A stretch of DNA of 33,433 nt from Gallionella sp. (GTDB lineage: Bacteria; Pseudomonadota; Gammaproteobacteria; Burkholderiales; Gallionellaceae), in the NCBI GenBank assembly GCA_024653675.1, contig JANLIB010000275.1:1-33433 (forward strand). The letters run 5' to 3'. Positions 22,586 through 33,186 of the stretch are shown in pieces (within the stretch, counting starts at the first letter, position 1; the number at the start of each line of letters is the position of its first letter). Under the pieces are notes generated by a model. It did no database searches, was not told the DNA's origin, and was given only the letters and a program-made list of their open reading frames with translations. The translations under genes were made by a program, and so were the position numbers.

Positions 22586-24331
22586 TCAGAACAGTGAATA
22601 AAGGCTCAGGATTAACAGTGATCCCACCATAACCAGGGCGTACTGCCGGAGCTGTCCGGTTTGCATCTGCCGCAGTGTGCTGCCCCCCCGCACCACCGCA
22701 GCGGCAATGGCGTTGACAGCCCCGTCAATGACGTGCTTGTCCAGCCATAGCCCTTTTATGCCAAGTATCAGATTGCCGCGGAACACGTGGCGGTACACTT
22801 GAATAAACCAGTTTTCGATGGGGCTTACCACGTGGTACACGAACTGCATGAAAAGGCCTGCGCCCTTCCGGTAGAACCAGTCTATATCCAGGGTAATCTT
22901 GCGCAGCCCCCCGAGTTTTTTGCGCAGCATGAAGAAGCCCATGGCGGTAAACAGCAGTATCTGCAAAGCCCAGATGATATGGGTTGGCGTGTAGGAATGG
23001 TACTCAACCACGTTCGGCAGCTTGTCGTAAAGCCATGCGGGATAAACACCGATGAAGATGCACAGGAACGCGGCCATCCCCATCGCCACCAGCATGTTGC
23101 GTGGCGGTTCTGCCGGTCGCGCCCCGCAATCCTTGCCAAAGAAGGTGTAATAGGGAATCTTCAGCCCCAGGCACAGGAACGTTCCGACGGAAGCCAGAGT
23201 GAGCAGCAGCCATACCTTGGGAAGATGCATTTCGGCGGCGGCAGAAATTTCCATGGACTTGCTCACGAATCCGCTGAATAGGGGAAAAGCCGAAATCGAC
23301 AAGGCGCCGACCATGTAGAGAACAAAGGTCACGGGCATCCAGCGGTATAAACCTCCCAGCTCGCTAAGCTTGCTCTGCCCCGTCATCTGGATGACTGCTC
23401 CCGCCCCCATAAACAGAAGTCCCTTGTACAGGATGTGCGCAAAAGCATGCGCGACCGCACCGTTGATGGCCAGAGCCGAACCCATCCCCACGGCGGTCAC
23501 CATGAAGCCCACCTGGCTGATGATGTGATAGCCGAGCAGACGGCGAATATCGTTCGACAGCATGGCAAACACCACACCGTAGAGCGCCATGAAAGTGCCC
23601 ATCCAGATGAGCAGCTCGGTCCCGGGGTAGGCGCGGATCAAGGCATAGACCGCCGTCTTGGTAGTAAAAGCACTCAGAAAAACCGCACCGGTCACCGTTG
23701 CCTCAGGGTAGGCATCGGTCAGCCATGCGTGCAGCGGAGGAACGGCAGCGTTGAGCATGAAACCGGCCAGGATGAGATAGAACGCCGCGCCATTTCCCTG
23801 CATGACATCGAAACGGGTCGATCCGGTCGTCACATAAAGTATCACGATCCCGGCAAGGAGCACCACGCCGCCGACGGCATGCACCAGCAGATACCGGTAC
23901 CCGGCTTCGATCGAGGCCTTTACCCGGCGCGACCAGATGAGCCAGACCGAGGCGAACGCCATGAGCTCCCAGAACACAAAGAGCGTCAAAAGATCGCCGG
24001 CAAACGTTACCCCGAGCGATGACCCGGCATAGACGAACGCGGCGATATGTTGCCCATTGTCCTTGACATGCAGCGCATAGGTCGCCCCGACCAGCGCTGC
24101 GATCGAAAACACATATGCAAAGGCAAGACTGAGCTTGTCCGCACGTCCGAAGATCAGTTCAAATCCGAGAAAGTTGACGACACCATGGACGCCGGGCGAC
24201 ATCAGCATCACGGTCACCAGCGCAAGAGCCGGCAGCAGGACGATATAAATCTGCTGCGCTCTTCCTCTGATGAAAGGAATGAACAAAGCCCCCAGAATGA
24301 GGAAAACTGAAGGGTGTACCCAATCAATCAT
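22586..24331 (-). CDS. Proton-translocating antiporter-like subunit, NuoL position (Mrp-like core, NuoL-like C-terminus)
   Basis: Proton_antipo_M-type core; C-terminus IDGAVNAIAAAVVRGGSTLRQMQTGQLRQYALVMVGSLL resembles the NuoL C-terminus. Confidence 0.85.
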   Translation of the reverse strand: MIDWVHPSVFLILGALFIPFIRGRAQQIYIVLLPALALVTVMLMSPGVHGVVNFLGFELIFGRADKLSLAFAYVFSIAALVGATYALHVKDNGQHIAAFVYAGSSLGVTFAGDLLTLFVFWELMAFASVWLIWSRRVKASIEAGYRYLLVHAVGGVVLLAGIVILYVTTGSTRFDVMQGNGAAFYLILAGFMLNAAVPPLHAWLTDAYPEATVTGAVFLSAFTTKTAVYALIRAYPGTELLIWMGTFMALYGVVFAMLSNDIRRLLGYHIISQVGFMVTAVGMGSALAINGAVAHAFAHILYKGLLFMGAGAVIQMTGQSKLSELGGLYRWMPVTFVLYMVGALSISAFPLFSGFVSKSMEISAAAEMHLPKVWLLLTLASVGTFLCLGLKIPYYTFFGKDCGARPAEPPRNMLVAMGMAAFLCIFIGVYPAWLYDKLPNVVEYHSYTPTHIIWALQILLFTAMGFFMLRKKLGGLRKITLDIDWFYRKGAGLFMQFVYHVVSPIENWFIQVYRHVFRGNLILGIKGLWLDKHVIDGAVNAIAAAVVRGGSTLRQMQTGQLRQYALVMVGSLLILSLYSLF

Positions 24332-24575
24332 TGTAGTAATCCTCAGGCCGTCCCAGCCAATAGTGTCCCAATGTCTTCGAAACGACGACGATCAGGATAA
24401 AGGAGAGGAGCCCGTAGAGGGCGCTGAACCCCGGAATGTCGTCCCAGAAAAAATGTGAGTGGTGCCGGGGAAGAAAAAAATCGATCACGACTATGAGCGC
24501 CAGTACCGCGAAACCGATCCGCTTCAACGTCTTCGCGTTATTCACCAGGTTTTCCAGAATTTTGCCAATATCCAT
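24324..24575 (-). CDS. Small (83 aa) two-TM hypothetical protein
   Basis: MDIGKILENLVNNAKTLKRIGFAVLALIVVIDFFLPRHHSHFF...; overlaps both neighbours by 1-8 nt. Confidence 0.75.
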   Translation of the reverse strand: MDIGKILENLVNNAKTLKRIGFAVLALIVVIDFFLPRHHSHFFWDDIPGFSALYGLLSFILIVVVSKTLGHYWLGRPEDYYND

Positions 24576-26062
24576 CACCGAATCCCCACCTTGATTAAAT
24601 TGAGGAAGTGGTCCGGATAGATGCCCAGAGCCACCGTTCCAACCGCCGTAATCAGCAACGGTATAAGGACTTTGTAGGGCGCTTCGCTGATGCCTTCGTG
24701 CCCATCCGCCGGCGGAGTCCCAAACACAGCCTTGTAGACGACCGGCGCGAAGTACGCCACGTTGAGCAGGCTGCTGGTCAATATCACCCCGAGCAGCATC
24801 CAGCTCCTGGTCTCTATGGTGCCTACGGCAAGATTCCATTTGGTGATGAATCCGGCGAATAGCGGCACGCCGATGATGCTGAGTGACCCGATGGCGAAGG
24901 CTGCGATCGTCCACGGCATTTTCCGTGCAATCCCGTGCATTTCACTGATGTTGGTCTTGTGCGACGCGACATAGATCGCGCCGGCGCAGAAGAACAGCGT
25001 GATTTTCGTGAAGGCATGATTCACGATGTGAATGATGCCGCCGGTGATTCCGCTGACCGACAGCAGCGCCACGCCCAGCACGATGTACGAGAGCTGGCTC
25101 ACTGTGGAATAGGCCAGCCGCATCTTGAGATTGTCCTGGGTCAGCGCATAGGCCGACGACGCCAGGATGGTGATGGAAGCGATAATGGCCGTGTAGTCAC
25201 CCAGGTGGAGATTCTGCATCGTCGGAACCCCGTAGACGTCAACCACCAGCCGGACGATACAGAATGCGCCGACCTTCACCACCGCCACGGCGTGGAGCAG
25301 AGCGCTTACCGGCGTGGGCGCCACCATCGCGGAGGGCAGCCAGTTGTGCATCGGCATCAGCCCGGCCTTGGCAAAACCGTACAGGAACATGAAATACATC
25401 ACTGTCAAAAGTGTCGGAATCTCCATCCCGGAGAACGTCGTGGCCGTTATCCCCATGAACATCCCCACCTTGTTGAATTCCAGCGAGCCGGTAAGGCTAT
25501 ACGTCAGGATGATGGCGCCCAGAAGGATGCTGCTCGATGCGCCCACCAGATAAAGCAGATACTTGCGCCCCGCATCCCAGTCCTTGGCGGCTTCATTGTG
25601 TATCACCAGCGGCAACGTGCACAGGCTCAGTACTTCATAGAAAAAGAACAGCGTGAACAGATTTCCCGCAAAGGCGACGCCCATGGCCGAGGACAGCGCA
25701 ATGGCAAAGCAGGTGTAATACCTCGTCTGGGCATGCTCCTTGAGGGTGCGCATGTAGCCCATGGAATAAACCGTGGTGATAATCCACAGAAATGAGGACG
25801 TGGTGGCAAACAGCAAACCGATACCGTCCACCTTGAAAGCGAGTTCAACGCCGGGAAGAATTTTGAAGACCGTATACTTGATCGCTATCCCGGAAAGAAC
25901 CGCAGGCGTCATGGATATAACGATCAGAAACTTGATGACTCCCGCACCGATGGACCAACCCTCTCTCAGGTTCGGGCGCCGGTAAGAACACATGATCAGC
26001 ACGGCGGCAATTGCCGAGACCAGCACCGCCAGAAGAGGCTTTATCGAAATCAATGTTTCCAT
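24575..26062 (-). CDS. MrpD-like proton antiporter subunit
   Basis: 495 aa; FFFYEVLSLCTLPLVIHNE, FAKAGLMPMHNWLPSAMVAPTPVSALLHAVAVVKVGAF, AYSTVSQLSYIVLG. Confidence 0.9.
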   Translation of the reverse strand: METLISIKPLLAVLVSAIAAVLIMCSYRRPNLREGWSIGAGVIKFLIVISMTPAVLSGIAIKYTVFKILPGVELAFKVDGIGLLFATTSSFLWIITTVYSMGYMRTLKEHAQTRYYTCFAIALSSAMGVAFAGNLFTLFFFYEVLSLCTLPLVIHNEAAKDWDAGRKYLLYLVGASSSILLGAIILTYSLTGSLEFNKVGMFMGITATTFSGMEIPTLLTVMYFMFLYGFAKAGLMPMHNWLPSAMVAPTPVSALLHAVAVVKVGAFCIVRLVVDVYGVPTMQNLHLGDYTAIIASITILASSAYALTQDNLKMRLAYSTVSQLSYIVLGVALLSVSGITGGIIHIVNHAFTKITLFFCAGAIYVASHKTNISEMHGIARKMPWTIAAFAIGSLSIIGVPLFAGFITKWNLAVGTIETRSWMLLGVILTSSLLNVAYFAPVVYKAVFGTPPADGHEGISEAPYKVLIPLLITAVGTVALGIYPDHFLNLIKVGIR

Positions 26063-26190
26063 GTGGCCATCCGGTTCATCCCAGCGAGTGAAAAGACGGC
26101 GAAATCATAATTCGCCGGGCTATCAATCCGGTAAAGAAAAAAACTGTTTTTAATCATTGTGGTCATCATTATCACCATCGCACCGGCGGT

Positions 26191-26496
26191 TCATCCCTTC
26201 AGCTCGTCCCAATCGGCCACATCGATCGTCCGCCTGTTACGGAAAAGCAGCACGACGATGGCAAGCCCGATGGCCGCCTCGGCAGCGGCAACCACCAATA
26301 TGAAAAAGACAAATATCTGGCCGGCGGGGTCTCCCCGATAGTGCGAGAATGCGACGAAATTCGTATTCACCGCCAACAGCATCAGCTCGATCGCCATCAA
26401 CATATTGATGATGTTCTTCCGTTTGAACAGAATACCGGCAACTCCCATGCAGAAGATGACCGCTCCAAGAATCAGGAAATCAGAAAGAACAATCAT
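26191..26496 (-). CDS. nuoK: NADH-quinone oxidoreductase subunit K
   Basis: [20 protein letters not shown]...[20 protein letters not shown]. Confidence 0.97.
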   Translation of the reverse strand: MIVLSDFLILGAVIFCMGVAGILFKRKNIINMLMAIELMLLAVNTNFVAFSHYRGDPAGQIFVFFILVVAAAEAAIGLAIVVLLFRNRRTIDVADWDELKG

Positions 26497-27128
26497 CGAC
26501 CGGCCTCTGCTGGGTTATCCATTTTTTCCTGAGCGTGTTTCTCCGGGAGCATCTTGACCAGGCGCAAGCGATCCGCTTTCCTGACCGCGATCTGTTCGGG
26601 CACCGCCTGCGATTTGGCATCCTTGCGGCGGCGCGAGGTCAAGGCAATCGCGGCCACCATCGCCACCAGCAGAATCACTGCGGCAATCTCAAACGGGTAA
26701 ACATATTCGGTATAAATCAAGCGCCCCAATTCCTTGGTATTGCTGTAATCGGCAGCATGCTTAATGGCCGTCTTGCCACCGGATATTCTGGAGGGACCCA
26801 ATACCCAAGTCATCTCGAATACCATCAAACCGGCCAGCACCGCACCGAATGGAAGCCAGCGCCAGAAACCTTCGCGCAGCCGCGCCGGATTGATGTCCAG
26901 CATCATCACCACAAACAGGAACAGCACCATCACCGCACCGACATATACCAGCACCAGCGTAATGGCGAGGAACTCCGCTTCCAGCAGCATCCAGATGCCT
27001 GCCATGCTGCAAAAAGCCAGCACCAGGAACAACACCGCATGCACCGGATTGCGCGAGGTGATTACACGCAATGCCGCAAACACCGTCAAGGCAGCAAACA
27101 GATAAAACACGATGGTTTCAAAATTCAT
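26493..27128 (-). CDS. nuoJ: NADH-quinone oxidoreductase subunit J
   Basis: [78 protein letters not shown]; internal start in ORF 26493..27221. Confidence 0.96.
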   Translation of the reverse strand: MNFETIVFYLFAALTVFAALRVITSRNPVHAVLFLVLAFCSMAGIWMLLEAEFLAITLVLVYVGAVMVLFLFVVMMLDINPARLREGFWRWLPFGAVLAGLMVFEMTWVLGPSRISGGKTAIKHAADYSNTKELGRLIYTEYVYPFEIAAVILLVAMVAAIALTSRRRKDAKSQAVPEQIAVRKADRLRLVKMLPEKHAQEKMDNPAEAGR

Positions 27129-27143
27129 AAATTTACCCTTTTT

Positions 27144-27246
27144 GTAAGTGGTAAGTGGAGCGGTGCTGCGCACCTCAGTAGTGAGTGGAAAAAACCCAGC
27201 CCCTCGCTTCGCGCTCCCCACTTACTACTCACCACTTACTACTATC
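27144..27246. repeat. Heptamer-based inverted repeat (gtaagtg)n ... (cacttac)n
   Basis: gtaagtggtaagtgg at 27144 and ccacttactactcaccacttactact at 27218 in the nuoI-nuoJ spacer. Confidence 0.7.
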
Positions 27247-27724
27247 TATACTTGGCGTCCGCTGCCCTGTCCTTCGCGATCTGCTCTTCATATTTGCCGC
27301 CCAATGCCAGCAACATCGGTTTGGTGTAATACAAGTCGCCGCGCTTTTCGCCGTGATATTCGAAAATGCGGGTCTCGACGATCGCGTCAACCGGGCAGGA
27401 TTCCTCGCAGAAGCCGCAGAAGATGCACTTGGTCAGGTCGATGTCATATCGCGTGGTGCGGCGCGTGCCGTCTTCGCGCTCGGCCACTTCGATCTTGATC
27501 GCCAGTGCCGGGCAAATTGCCTCACACAGCTTGCAGCCGATACAACGCTCTTCGCCGCTGGCATAACGGCGTTGCGCATGCAGGCCGCGAAAGCGGAAAC
27601 TCTGCGGAGTCTTTTCCTCAGGGTACTGCACAGTGATTTTGCGCGCAAAGAAATACCGCCCGGTCACAGCCATGCCCTTGATTAACTCAAAAAGCAGGAA
27701 AGTCTTGAAGAAATTTTTGATCAT
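27242..27724 (-). CDS. nuoI: NADH-quinone oxidoreductase subunit I
   Basis: Two 4Fe-4S motifs, [12 protein letters not shown] and [30 protein letters not shown] start. Confidence 0.97.
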   Translation of the reverse strand: MIKNFFKTFLLFELIKGMAVTGRYFFARKITVQYPEEKTPQSFRFRGLHAQRRYASGEERCIGCKLCEAICPALAIKIEVAEREDGTRRTTRYDIDLTKCIFCGFCEESCPVDAIVETRIFEYHGEKRGDLYYTKPMLLALGGKYEEQIAKDRAADAKYR

Positions 27725-27741
27725 TTGCATATTCTTCCCAT

Positions 27742-28782
27742 CTACCAGACCCACAGCGGAGTCTGCATCCATACCGCAATCACCACCACCCAGATGATGG
27801 TGAGCGGGATGAACACTTTCCAGCCCAGGCGCATCAACTGGTCATAGCGATAACGCGGGAAGGTCGCGCGGAACCACAGGAACAGGAACAATATGAAGGA
27901 GACCTTGCCCAGCAGCCAGATGAAGCTGTCCGGCAGGAACGGCAACGGCGACAACCAGCCGCCCAGGAACATGATGGCGGTCAGGAAAGCGATCAGAATC
28001 ATGTTGGCGTATTCGGCCAGGAAAAACAGCGCGAACGCCATGCCGGAATATTCCACATGGAAACCCGCGACGATCTCGGATTCGCCTTCGGCCATATCGA
28101 ACGGCGCGCGGTTGGTTTCCGCCACGCCGGAAATCAGGTAGACCATGAACATGGGAAACAGCGGGATCAAGTTCCAGTTCAGGGCGCCCAGGCTGCCATG
28201 CTGGCCGCGCACGATCTCGCCCAGATTCATGCTTTGCGAGACCATCAGCACGCATACCAGCGCGAAACCCATCGCGATTTCATAGGACACGATCTGCGCC
28301 GCGGAACGCACCGCGCCGAGAAATGCGTATTTGGAATTGGATGCCCAGCCGGCGATGATGATGCCGTACACCCCCAGTGAGGTCATCGCCAGGATGTACA
28401 ACAGCCCTGCGTTGAGGTCGGCCAGCGCCATCCCTTCGCTGAACGGAACCGCCGCCCAGGCTGCCAGCGATGGGGCCAGCGCCATGATGGGCGCCAGAAC
28501 GAACAGGAACTTGCTGGAGCCGGCCGGAATGACGATTTCCTTGAACAGCAATTTCACGCCGTCGGCGACCGGTTGCAGCAAGCCGAAATATCCGACGCGA
28601 TTCGGGCCGATGCGGATCTGCATGTAGCCGATGACCTTGCGCTCGGCCAGCGTCAGATAGGCGACCGCGCCCATGATCGGCAATACGATCGCCATGATCT
28701 TGACCAGAGTCCAGACCGGCAGCCATGCGGGACCAAGCAGGTCCTGGCCGGCGTGTTGTATCGCCTGCAACAATTCCATCAT
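27742..28782 (-). CDS. nuoH: NADH-quinone oxidoreductase subunit H
   Basis: [33 protein letters not shown]...; start overlaps nuoG stop. Confidence 0.97.
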   Translation of the reverse strand: MMELLQAIQHAGQDLLGPAWLPVWTLVKIMAIVLPIMGAVAYLTLAERKVIGYMQIRIGPNRVGYFGLLQPVADGVKLLFKEIVIPAGSSKFLFVLAPIMALAPSLAAWAAVPFSEGMALADLNAGLLYILAMTSLGVYGIIIAGWASNSKYAFLGAVRSAAQIVSYEIAMGFALVCVLMVSQSMNLGEIVRGQHGSLGALNWNLIPLFPMFMVYLISGVAETNRAPFDMAEGESEIVAGFHVEYSGMAFALFFLAEYANMILIAFLTAIMFLGGWLSPLPFLPDSFIWLLGKVSFILFLFLWFRATFPRYRYDQLMRLGWKVFIPLTIIWVVVIAVWMQTPLWVW

Positions 28783-31199
28783 GTCCGATCTCCGTTTACC
28801 GGTTCAACAATGATCGTACCAAACATTGCACCCAGTCCGGCCGTGGCGTGATGTCCCGCCGCCACACGCGCAGTACCGGCCGGCATGGTGTCGTTCGCTT
28901 GCGCCACCAGCCGCACAGTTGCCTTGCCCTGAGTCACTTTAACGGTGTCTCCGGGTTTCACGCCCAGTTTTTGCATCTCGCTGCTGTGCATCACCACGCA
29001 CGGAGTTGCAGCGTCGCACGTCTTTTGCAGCGCGGCAGCGCGACGCACCACGGCATCGGCGGAATAGATCGGCACATCGGCAACGCGCTGAAATCCCCCG
29101 CTCACTTCGTTCGCCGCCCCCTTTTGCAAAGGGGGCACAGGATGCCCCCCCCTTTGAAAAAGGGGGGCTGGGGGGGATTGCAGCGCAACACCAGAAATAC
29201 GGTTGTTCAATTTGTCCGCAACCTTCACGCCGGACAGCATTTCATCGCGCACCGCTTCACTGGAGTCGAAATCAAAACCGGCTACGTCGAGCAGATTACC
29301 CAGCACGCGCAGCACTTTCCAGGCCGGGCGGGCTTCACCCAGCGGCTTGACCGCGCCCCTGAAACTTTGCGCACGGCCTTCGGTGTTCATGAACGTGCCC
29401 GAGGTTTCAGTGAAGGGCGCGATGGGCAACAACACATCGGCGTAATCGGTCGCATGGTGTTTATAGGCCGACAAGGCCACCACCATATCGGCGGCATTCA
29501 TCGCGGCCATCGCCAGTTGCGGGTCATGCATATCGAGTTCCGGCTCGACATTCAGCAGGATGTATGCCTTGCGCGGCGATGCCAGCATCTGAGCGGCATT
29601 CATGCCCGTGGCACCGGGCACGGCTCCGGCCAGATAGCCGCCGGCGCTGTTCGCCGCCTCGCCGAGGAAACCGAACTTCGCCCCGCACAATCCGGCGATC
29701 TGCCCGGCCAGCAAAGAAATCTGTGAAGCCTGCGGATGTTGTTGCGCGAAATTGCCCAGCAATACTGCGGCACGTTCGCCGCTTGCCAGACTGTGCGCGA
29801 TGGCACGCGCTTGCGCGGAAGGTTGCACAGCTTCGACGGCCTTCTGCGCCTCAACGGAAAGTGCAGCCGATTTTTCAGCGGCGAGCGCTTTGAGGATTTG
29901 CGCCAGCGCGTTAGCCAGATCGCTCGGCGCAACGATGGACTTGTTTGCCACCGGCATCAGCAGATCGTCGTCAATCGAGTGAACAATATTGGCCTGGGCG
30001 CCCTTCTTGACAGCCTGGCGCACACGCTGAGCCAGCAGCGGATGGTCTTTGCGCAAAAAGCTGCCGACGATCAGGAAACGGTCGCGGGTGTTGATGTCGG
30101 CGACCGGCATGCCCAGCCAGGGAGCGCCGTCTTGTTTGCCGTCCGCACTGAAGTCCGACTGGCGCAAACGATAATCGATATTGTTACTGCCCAAGCCGCG
30201 CATCAGTTTTTGCAGCAGATAGAGTTCTTCCAGCGTGCTGTGCGGCGTCGCCAGCGCGGCAATCTGCTCTGCGCCGCTTGCAGTCCTGATCTGGCGCAAG
30301 CCATTCGACACATACTCCAGCGCAACCTGCCATTCGACTTCGATCCACTTGCCGTCCTGCTTGATCATGGGTTTGGTCAGGCGTTCCGGCGCGTTCAGCC
30401 CTTCATAGCTGAACCTGTCCTTGTCGGATATCCAGCATTCGTTGACGGCTTCGTTCTCTGCCGGCGCCACCCGCAGCACCTTGTTGTCCCTCACCTGCAC
30501 GGACAGATTGGAGCCCAGGCCGTCGTGCGGGCTGACCGACTTGCGCCGCGACAATTCCCAGTTGCGCGCGGTGTAACGGTATGGCTTGCTGGTCAGCGCG
30601 CCCACCGGGCACAGATCGATCATGTTGCCGGACAGCTCGGAATCCACCGAGCTGTTCACAAAGCTCATGATCTCGGAATGCTCGCCGCGGAACGCCATGC
30701 CCAGTTCCATCATCCCGGCGATTTCCTGTCCGAAGCGCACGCAGCGCGTGCAGTGGATACAGCGGCTCATCTCTCCGGTGGAGATCAGCGGCCCGATGTC
30801 CTTGTGCATCACGCTGCGCTTGGGCTCCTGATAACGCGACTCGCAGCCGCCGTAACCCATCGCAATATCCTGCAACTGGCACTCGCCTCCCTGGTCGCAT
30901 ATCGGGCAATCCAGCGGATGGTTGATCAACAGGAACTCCATCACCCCTTTTTGCGCCTTGACCGCTATCTCGGAATGCGTGCGCACCTTCATGCCCTCCG
31001 CAACCGGAGTGGCGCAGGCCGGCAGCGGCTTGGGCGCCTTCTCGACCTCGACCAGGCACATCCGGCAACTGGCCGCGATGGACAATTTTTTGTGGTAGCA
31101 GAAATGCGGAATATAGACGCCCAGCTTATTCGCCGCATCCATCACCGTGGAACCGTGCTCGGTTTCAACTGCTTTGCCGTCAATTTCCAGATTAATCAT
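28779..31199 (-). CDS. nuoG: NADH-quinone oxidoreductase subunit G
   Basis: [27 protein letters not shown]...[18 protein letters not shown]...[14 protein letters not shown]; contains in-frame repeat-derived peptide. Confidence 0.96.
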   Translation of the reverse strand: MINLEIDGKAVETEHGSTVMDAANKLGVYIPHFCYHKKLSIAASCRMCLVEVEKAPKPLPACATPVAEGMKVRTHSEIAVKAQKGVMEFLLINHPLDCPICDQGGECQLQDIAMGYGGCESRYQEPKRSVMHKDIGPLISTGEMSRCIHCTRCVRFGQEIAGMMELGMAFRGEHSEIMSFVNSSVDSELSGNMIDLCPVGALTSKPYRYTARNWELSRRKSVSPHDGLGSNLSVQVRDNKVLRVAPAENEAVNECWISDKDRFSYEGLNAPERLTKPMIKQDGKWIEVEWQVALEYVSNGLRQIRTASGAEQIAALATPHSTLEELYLLQKLMRGLGSNNIDYRLRQSDFSADGKQDGAPWLGMPVADINTRDRFLIVGSFLRKDHPLLAQRVRQAVKKGAQANIVHSIDDDLLMPVANKSIVAPSDLANALAQILKALAAEKSAALSVEAQKAVEAVQPSAQARAIAHSLASGERAAVLLGNFAQQHPQASQISLLAGQIAGLCGAKFGFLGEAANSAGGYLAGAVPGATGMNAAQMLASPRKAYILLNVEPELDMHDPQLAMAAMNAADMVVALSAYKHHATDYADVLLPIAPFTETSGTFMNTEGRAQSFRGAVKPLGEARPAWKVLRVLGNLLDVAGFDFDSSEAVRDEMLSGVKVADKLNNRISGVALQSPPAPLFQRGGHPVPPLQKGAANEVSGGFQRVADVPIYSADAVVRRAAALQKTCDAATPCVVMHSSEMQKLGVKPGDTVKVTQGKATVRLVAQANDTMPAGTARVAAGHHATAGLGAMFGTIIVEPVNGDRT
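29091..29179. repeat. Palindromic CCCCC-TTTTTCAAA-GGGGG repeat inserted in frame in nuoG
   Basis: aaatccccc...cccccttttgcaaaggggg...cccccccctttgaaaaaggggggctgggggggatt; encodes [31 protein letters not shown]. Same family as the 7.3 and 10.3 kb blocks. Confidence 0.9.
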
Positions 31200-31250
31200 T
31201 ACTCACCTGATCCGCCTTATTACATTTGCATTACAAACAACAATAACCCC

Positions 31251-31299
31251 GTAGGGTGCGTTTACGCACCAATTGGCAATGTGCGTAAACGCACCCTAC
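31251..31299. repeat. Perfect 19-bp inverted repeat GTAGGGTGCGTTTACGCAC
   Basis: Arms 31251-31269 and 31281-31299, between nuoF and nuoG. Confidence 0.85.
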
Positions 31300-31319
31300 A
31301 TTATTTCTCACCGGCCATG

Positions 31320-32600
31320 TCACACCAGGCAACGCTTGTGTTCGATGTGATATTCGAATTCGTCACGGAAATGCCTGAGCATGCCCTGCACCGGCCAGAC
31401 CGCGGCCTCGCCCAATGCGCAGATGGTCCGTCCGGCGATGTTCTCGCCCACGCTCAGCAACATGTCCAGATCATCCTTGCGCCCTTCGCCGTGCTCGATA
31501 CGATGCACGATGCGGTACAGCCAGCCGGTGCCTTCGCGGCACGGCGTGCATTGCCCGCAGGACTCCTCGTAATAGAAATAGGACAGGCGTTCCAGCGCGC
31601 GCACCATGCAGGTGGTGTCATCCATGATGATCACCGCGCCGGTTCCCAGCATCGAGCCGGCCTTGGAAATGGAATCGTAGTCCATGGTCAAACCCATCAT
31701 GATCTCGCCGGGCAACACCGGCATGGATGAGCCGCCGGGGATACAGGCTTTCAGCTTGCGCCCGCCGCGCATTCCCCCGGCCATTTCCAGCAGCTTGGTG
31801 AACGGCGTTCCCATCGGCACTTCGAAATTGCCCGGATTGTTCACATGGCCGGACACCGAAAACAGCTTGGTGCCGCCGTTGTTGGGCTTGCCCAATTCCA
31901 GGAATTTCTGCCCGCCATTCCTGATAATGTAGGGAATGCTGGCGAAGGTCTCGGTATTGTTGATGGTGGTCGGCTTGCCATACAGGCCGAAGCTGGCCGG
32001 GAACGGCGGCTTGAACCGCGGCTGGCCTTTCTTGCCTTCGATGGACTCCAGCAATGCGGTCTCTTCGCCGCAGATGTATGCGCCGTAACCCAGATGATTG
32101 TGCAGGTCGAAACTGAAGCCGCTGCCAAGTATGTCATTCCCCAGATAACCCGCCGCGCGCGCCAGTTCGCAGGCCTCTTCCATGCGCTCATATGCCTCGA
32201 AGATTTCGCCATGCACGTAGTTGTAGCCGGTCCTGACATTCATCGTATAAGCCGCGATGGCCATGCCCTCGATCAGCGAATGCGGGTTGTACCGCAATAT
32301 GTCGCGGTCTTTGCAGGTGCCCGGCTCGCCCTCGTCAGAATTGCAGACAAGGTACTTGTCGCCATCGTAGTTCTTTGGCATGAAACTCCACTTCAGCCCG
32401 GTCGGAAACCCCGCGCCGCCCCGCCCGCGCAACGCCGACAGCTTGACTTCGGCGATGATCGCTTCAGGCGGCATTTTTTCAGTCAGCACCTTGCGCAATG
32501 CCTGATAACCGCCCACCTTGAGGTAATTCTCCAGCGTCCATGGCTGGTCGAACTCCGAAGTAGTGAAAATGACCGGTCCGCTCATGCCAGTGTTATTCAT
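31320..32600 (-). CDS. nuoF: NADH-quinone oxidoreductase subunit F
   Basis: [32 protein letters not shown]; start overlaps nuoE stop (ATGA). Confidence 0.97.
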   Translation of the reverse strand: MNNTGMSGPVIFTTSEFDQPWTLENYLKVGGYQALRKVLTEKMPPEAIIAEVKLSALRGRGGAGFPTGLKWSFMPKNYDGDKYLVCNSDEGEPGTCKDRDILRYNPHSLIEGMAIAAYTMNVRTGYNYVHGEIFEAYERMEEACELARAAGYLGNDILGSGFSFDLHNHLGYGAYICGEETALLESIEGKKGQPRFKPPFPASFGLYGKPTTINNTETFASIPYIIRNGGQKFLELGKPNNGGTKLFSVSGHVNNPGNFEVPMGTPFTKLLEMAGGMRGGRKLKACIPGGSSMPVLPGEIMMGLTMDYDSISKAGSMLGTGAVIIMDDTTCMVRALERLSYFYYEESCGQCTPCREGTGWLYRIVHRIEHGEGRKDDLDMLLSVGENIAGRTICALGEAAVWPVQGMLRHFRDEFEYHIEHKRCLV

Positions 32601-33076
32601 GATTGGTCCAGCTCCGCCAGAATTTGATCGATCTTTTCCGTGGTCAAACAGCCGCACAGCCTCTTGTTGTCAATGGAAAACAGCGGCGCATCCACACACG
32701 CCCCCATGCACTCCCCTTCGCGCAAACCGAATTTTCCGTCGGCTGTCACCCCGCCAAATCCGATGCCAAGCTTCGATTCCAGGTACGCAACTGTGTCGCT
32801 GGCACCGCCCAACTGGCAGGATATATTGGTGCACACCGTGATGGTGTGCTTGCCCATCGGCTTGAGGTTATACATGTGATAGAAACTCGCCACTTCGTAC
32901 ACCGCCATCTGCGGCATGCCCAGATATGTTGCTACATCGGCCATATCCTCGGTAGCGACCCAGCCCTTTTCATCCTGCACGAATCGCAAAGCGGCCATCA
33001 CCGCAGACTGCTTCTGGTCTGCCGGATATTTATTCAGCTCGCGGTTGATCCTGGCTTGTATCTGTTCGGATAACAT
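32597..33076 (-). CDS. nuoE: NADH-quinone oxidoreductase subunit E
   Basis: [40 protein letters not shown]...[11 protein letters not shown]...[12 protein letters not shown]. Confidence 0.96.
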   Translation of the reverse strand: MLSEQIQARINRELNKYPADQKQSAVMAALRFVQDEKGWVATEDMADVATYLGMPQMAVYEVASFYHMYNLKPMGKHTITVCTNISCQLGGASDTVAYLESKLGIGFGGVTADGKFGLREGECMGACVDAPLFSIDNKRLCGCLTTEKIDQILAELDQS

Positions 33077-33084
33077 TGTTTTAT

Positions 33085-33133
33085 GGATGCCTCAAAAAAT
33101 TCAAAGTTCGCCCAAATGCAAGGCGCGTAAATA
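33085..33133. repeat. Diverged relative of the terminal sequence of the 386-531 element
   Basis: gcctcaaaaaattcaaagttcgcccaaatgcaaggcgcg compared with cctctaaaagttcaaaatcccaagcgagacaaggcgcg. Confidence 0.45.
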
Positions 33134-33186
33134 AATACGGCAATCCCGCAGAATATCTATGAGACTTGCAGCCGCGCATTCTGCCA

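Noticed and set aside
24935-25795. 286-aa plus-strand ORF within the MrpD-like gene
   Set aside because: Antisense to a clear membrane-protein CDS; low-complexity His/Arg/Gln-rich translation typical of shadow ORFs.
29736-31730. 664-aa plus-strand ORF
   Set aside because: Lies antisense to nuoG and part of nuoF and has no recognisable domain; typical shadow ORF of GC-rich coding DNA.
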